Of a DNA stretch of 7,142 nucleotides, positions 5,838 through 7,142 are shown one piece after another. The stretch is taken from positions 1 through 7,142 of the forward strand of contig JAGVZX010000089.1 in NCBI GenBank assembly GCA_018302185.1, read 5' to 3'. The translations under genes and the position numbers were made by a program. The notes below the pieces were generated by a model. That model was not told the origin of the DNA and did not search any database. It saw only the letters and a program-made list of their open reading frames with translations. Within the stretch, counting starts at the first letter, position 1. Every line of letters starts with the position of its first letter. This DNA is from Candidatus Woesearchaeota archaeon (GTDB lineage Archaea; Nanobdellota; Nanobdellia; Woesearchaeales; UBA10200).

Positions 5838-6781
5838 CAAATAAGAATAAAATCAGAAAGGCAGTAATTTTGTTTGCAGTAATGTTAGTAATAGCTATAT
5901 TCTCAGCTACTATTGCAAGCGCTGACCAGCTAACTGAAGAGCAGGTTATTGCATGGATTGAATCAATAAAAAGCAATGCAGAATGGCAAAACTTCCTGGC
6001 AAATAAAGGTGATACTGAATTAATTAAGCCAGAGATGCTGAAAGAGGATAAGGTGCAGATTGCAATACTAAAGCTTTTAGTGCCTGATGATACTTTTAAT
6101 CTGGAAACTAAGACGAAATTTAACCCAGTTCCTAATGACCTATTAACAGAGAAATATAAAAAAGTGAAGAAAAGTGAAGATATAACAGCTGCTAAAGATT
6201 ATGAAGATAAAGGTGCAATAAAATATGCGGCATCAAAAATGCCATGGTGGGGATGGATAGGTTTAGTTGTTTTATTAGTTTTAGCATATTTTGGCATAAA
6301 AAGAGGCATAAGTGGTAATTTCCATCCTTGGAAAGGTTGGAAAGGTGAAAAACAAGGGCAACCTTCTGTTGCAACCCAGCCTCAGCAGAATGCTGAGTTT
6401 ATTGTTGATGGATTAGACCAGATACGCAAGATGCTTGAAGTTAAACAAAGATTGGTAAAAATGAATAGTGATAAGGTTAAGGAACTAAGTAAATTGGCAG
6501 AAGAAAGTAGTGCAACTTTAGCGCCAAGTGGTGGCGGAGCTGCGGGGGGGGGGTCTAGAGCAAAAGATCCTGAAATTACTAACATAAAAACTGAAATTGA
6601 ACGAATAAGAATGACTGTACAAGAACCTTTGCGAAACCGGATTTTGAATAAAATTAGTCTTGAAACAGAGATAGGTCTTAATACTTTAGATCCTGATATA
6701 GAAAAGTTAAGAAGAATGTTAAGCTTATATATCGAAATTGAGAGAATAGAGAGAAGAAGTACATCTGGAAGGAGACCATAG
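5834..6781 (+). CDS. Bitopic membrane protein with cytoplasmic helical tail and poly-G tract
   Basis: A 315-residue protein of no family I recognise. A signal peptide (1-30, ending ASA before DQ) leads to a mainly helical ectodomain (31-136), an aromatic-edged membrane helix (about 138-154, WWGWIG at its start) followed by basic residues, and a tail. By the positive-inside rule the tail is cytoplasmic. It has a PWKGWKGEK stretch (165-173), a helical segment (187-227), a Gly-rich hinge (232-240) and a second helical segment (246-309). The ectodomain contains KFNPVP (95-100), a hexapeptide also present in the giant protein (608-613). The hinge is encoded partly by ten consecutive G, a likely slippage site. 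The start is the ATG in an ATGA overlap; upstream GAGATG (5820-5825) is a weak ribosome site. It probably links the exterior protein to the cytoplasmic partner encoded next; this is inference. Confidence 0.85.
   Translation: MTNKNKIRKAVILFAVMLVIAIFSATIASADQLTEEQVIAWIESIKSNAEWQNFLANKGDTELIKPEMLKEDKVQIAILKLLVPDDTFNLETKTKFNPVPNDLLTEKYKKVKKSEDITAAKDYEDKGAIKYAASKMPWWGWIGLVVLLVLAYFGIKRGISGNFHPWKGWKGEKQGQPSVATQPQQNAEFIVDGLDQIRKMLEVKQRLVKMNSDKVKELSKLAEESSATLAPSGGGAAGGGSRAKDPEITNIKTEIERIRMTVQEPLRNRILNKISLETEIGLNTLDPDIEKLRRMLSLYIEIERIERRSTSGRRP
6161..6180 (+). repeat. 10-bp perfect tandem duplication
   Basis: AAAGTGAAGA occurs twice in immediate succession, encoding the KKVKKSED region of the ectodomain of gene 4. 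The unit is not a multiple of three, so a gain or loss of one copy would change the frame upstream of the membrane helix. Confidence 0.7.
6544..6553 (+). repeat. G10 homopolymer, candidate phase-variation tract
   Basis: Ten consecutive G in the Gly hinge of gene 4 (residues 237-240), in an otherwise AT-rich gene. With ten G the protein is full length. With eleven the next codons are GTC TAG, giving about 241 residues; with nine, a short tail follows and TAA stops it at about 250 residues. Both truncated forms keep the signal peptide, ectodomain and membrane helix but lose the final helical segment. Sequencing error at the homopolymer is an alternative. Confidence 0.75.
6771..6774 (+). promoter_or_regulatory. 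Shine-Dalgarno site for the last gene
   Basis: GGAG within the final codons of gene 4 lies 8 nt before the ATG at 6783. It supports that start over the in-frame ATG at 6813, which has no comparable site. Confidence 0.65.
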
Positions 6782-6782
6782 C

Positions 6783-7142
6783 ATGACAGCAATAACCTTA
6801 GATCAAGAAAAAATGAAAAGCATTAAAGACCAGCTTCTTGCTATAATGGAGACCGGAATAGAGGTAGCTGGAGTAAAAACTTCTATAAAGGAGGTAAATA
6901 CAAGATTAATTGCTGCGTTGAAAGAGATATTCCAGAGCTTTAGGGCTTTGGAAAAAAGCGATGAGGAATTGCTGAGTAAAGATAAATTAGATGAGAAAGA
7001 AATAGAAAAATTCATGGAAGAGCATAAAGATATCCTAGCTACGCATCCTAAATTCAATAATTTAAAGAAGAGATTGGAAGGTGCGCATGATGTAGAGGAT
7101 AAAGAGCTATTAAGATTGGCTGCTTATATCCAGAATGTATAC
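6783..7142 (+). CDS. Soluble all-helical protein, partial (runs off the window)
   Basis: The frame is open from ATG 6783 to the window end, giving 120 residues beginning MTAITLDQEK, with no stop. It starts 1 nt after the stop of gene 4 and has a good GGAG ribosome site, so it belongs to the same operon. There is no signal peptide or membrane segment. The sequence is rich in E, K and L with heptad-like stretches (about 6-58, 60-82, 91-118) separated by short turns such as THPKFNN (87-93), so a cytoplasmic helical-bundle or coiled-coil protein is likely. No cysteine or catalytic motif is visible in the part seen. Its position suggests a partner for the cytoplasmic helical tail of gene 4. The family is unrecognised, and the missing C-terminus may hold a diagnostic domain. 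Confidence 0.8.
   Translation, partial: MTAITLDQEKMKSIKDQLLAIMETGIEVAGVKTSIKEVNTRLIAALKEIFQSFRALEKSDEELLSKDKLDEKEIEKFMEEHKDILATHPKFNNLKKRLEGAHDVEDKELLRLAAYIQNVY

Noticed and set aside
6382..7057. Minus-strand frames opposite gene 4 and the last gene
   Set aside because: Both sense strands carry better candidates: gene 4 with its signal peptide, and a frame open from 6783 with GGAG upstream. The antisense translations look like shadows.

Overview
The window looks archaeal and most like an AT-rich DPANN-type genome (Woesearchaeota/Pacearchaeota-like). This rests on a BRE plus TATA-type promoter with no bacterial -35/-10 pair, Shine-Dalgarno sites complementary to an archaeal 16S tail (GAGGT, GGTGA, GGAG), TTG start codons, K/E/I-rich proteins and a GRGRP-wing archaeal winged-helix regulator. 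The lineage is inferred from style; there is no rRNA or ribosomal marker here.

Layout: positions 1-277 are a very AT-rich, probably non-coding control region with palindromic repeats, a clear BRE/TATA at 167-181 and a roughly 70-nt leader. After it, one tightly packed plus-strand operon runs to the window edge: (1) a small winged-helix regulator, 278-622; (2) a multi-pass membrane protein with a charged helical hairpin and a Pro-rich tail, 619-1926; (3) a giant secreted protein of alternating beta-sandwich (PKD/Ig-like) and alpha-helical modules, 1936-5304, whose reading frame continues in another phase to 5837; (4) a signal-peptide-bearing single-pass membrane protein, 5834-6781; (5) a soluble helical protein, 6783 to beyond the window end. 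Junctions are 4-nt overlaps (genes 1/2, and 3/4 once the shifted frame is included), 9 nt (2/3) and 1 nt (4/5), so translational coupling is likely throughout.

I recognise none of genes 2-5 as a named family. Read together they suggest an uncharacterised envelope-spanning assembly: a very large extracellular stalk-like protein, two membrane proteins with ectodomains, and a cytoplasmic helical protein that could meet the cytoplasmic tail of gene 4, with the first gene as probable local regulator. Attachment to, or contact with, a host cell is a natural guess for a DPANN surface operon but is not shown by the sequence.

Two features deserve most attention. First, the giant protein is interrupted by a single-base phase change near 5280-5304: about 178 further codons without a stop, lacking any early start codon, continue the same repeat architecture and end in an ATGA overlap with the next gene. 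Second, gene 4 contains a run of ten G in an AT-rich genome. A gain or loss of one G truncates the protein just after its membrane anchor, as expected for a phase-variable switch. Either could also be a sequencing or assembly artefact, and reads would decide.
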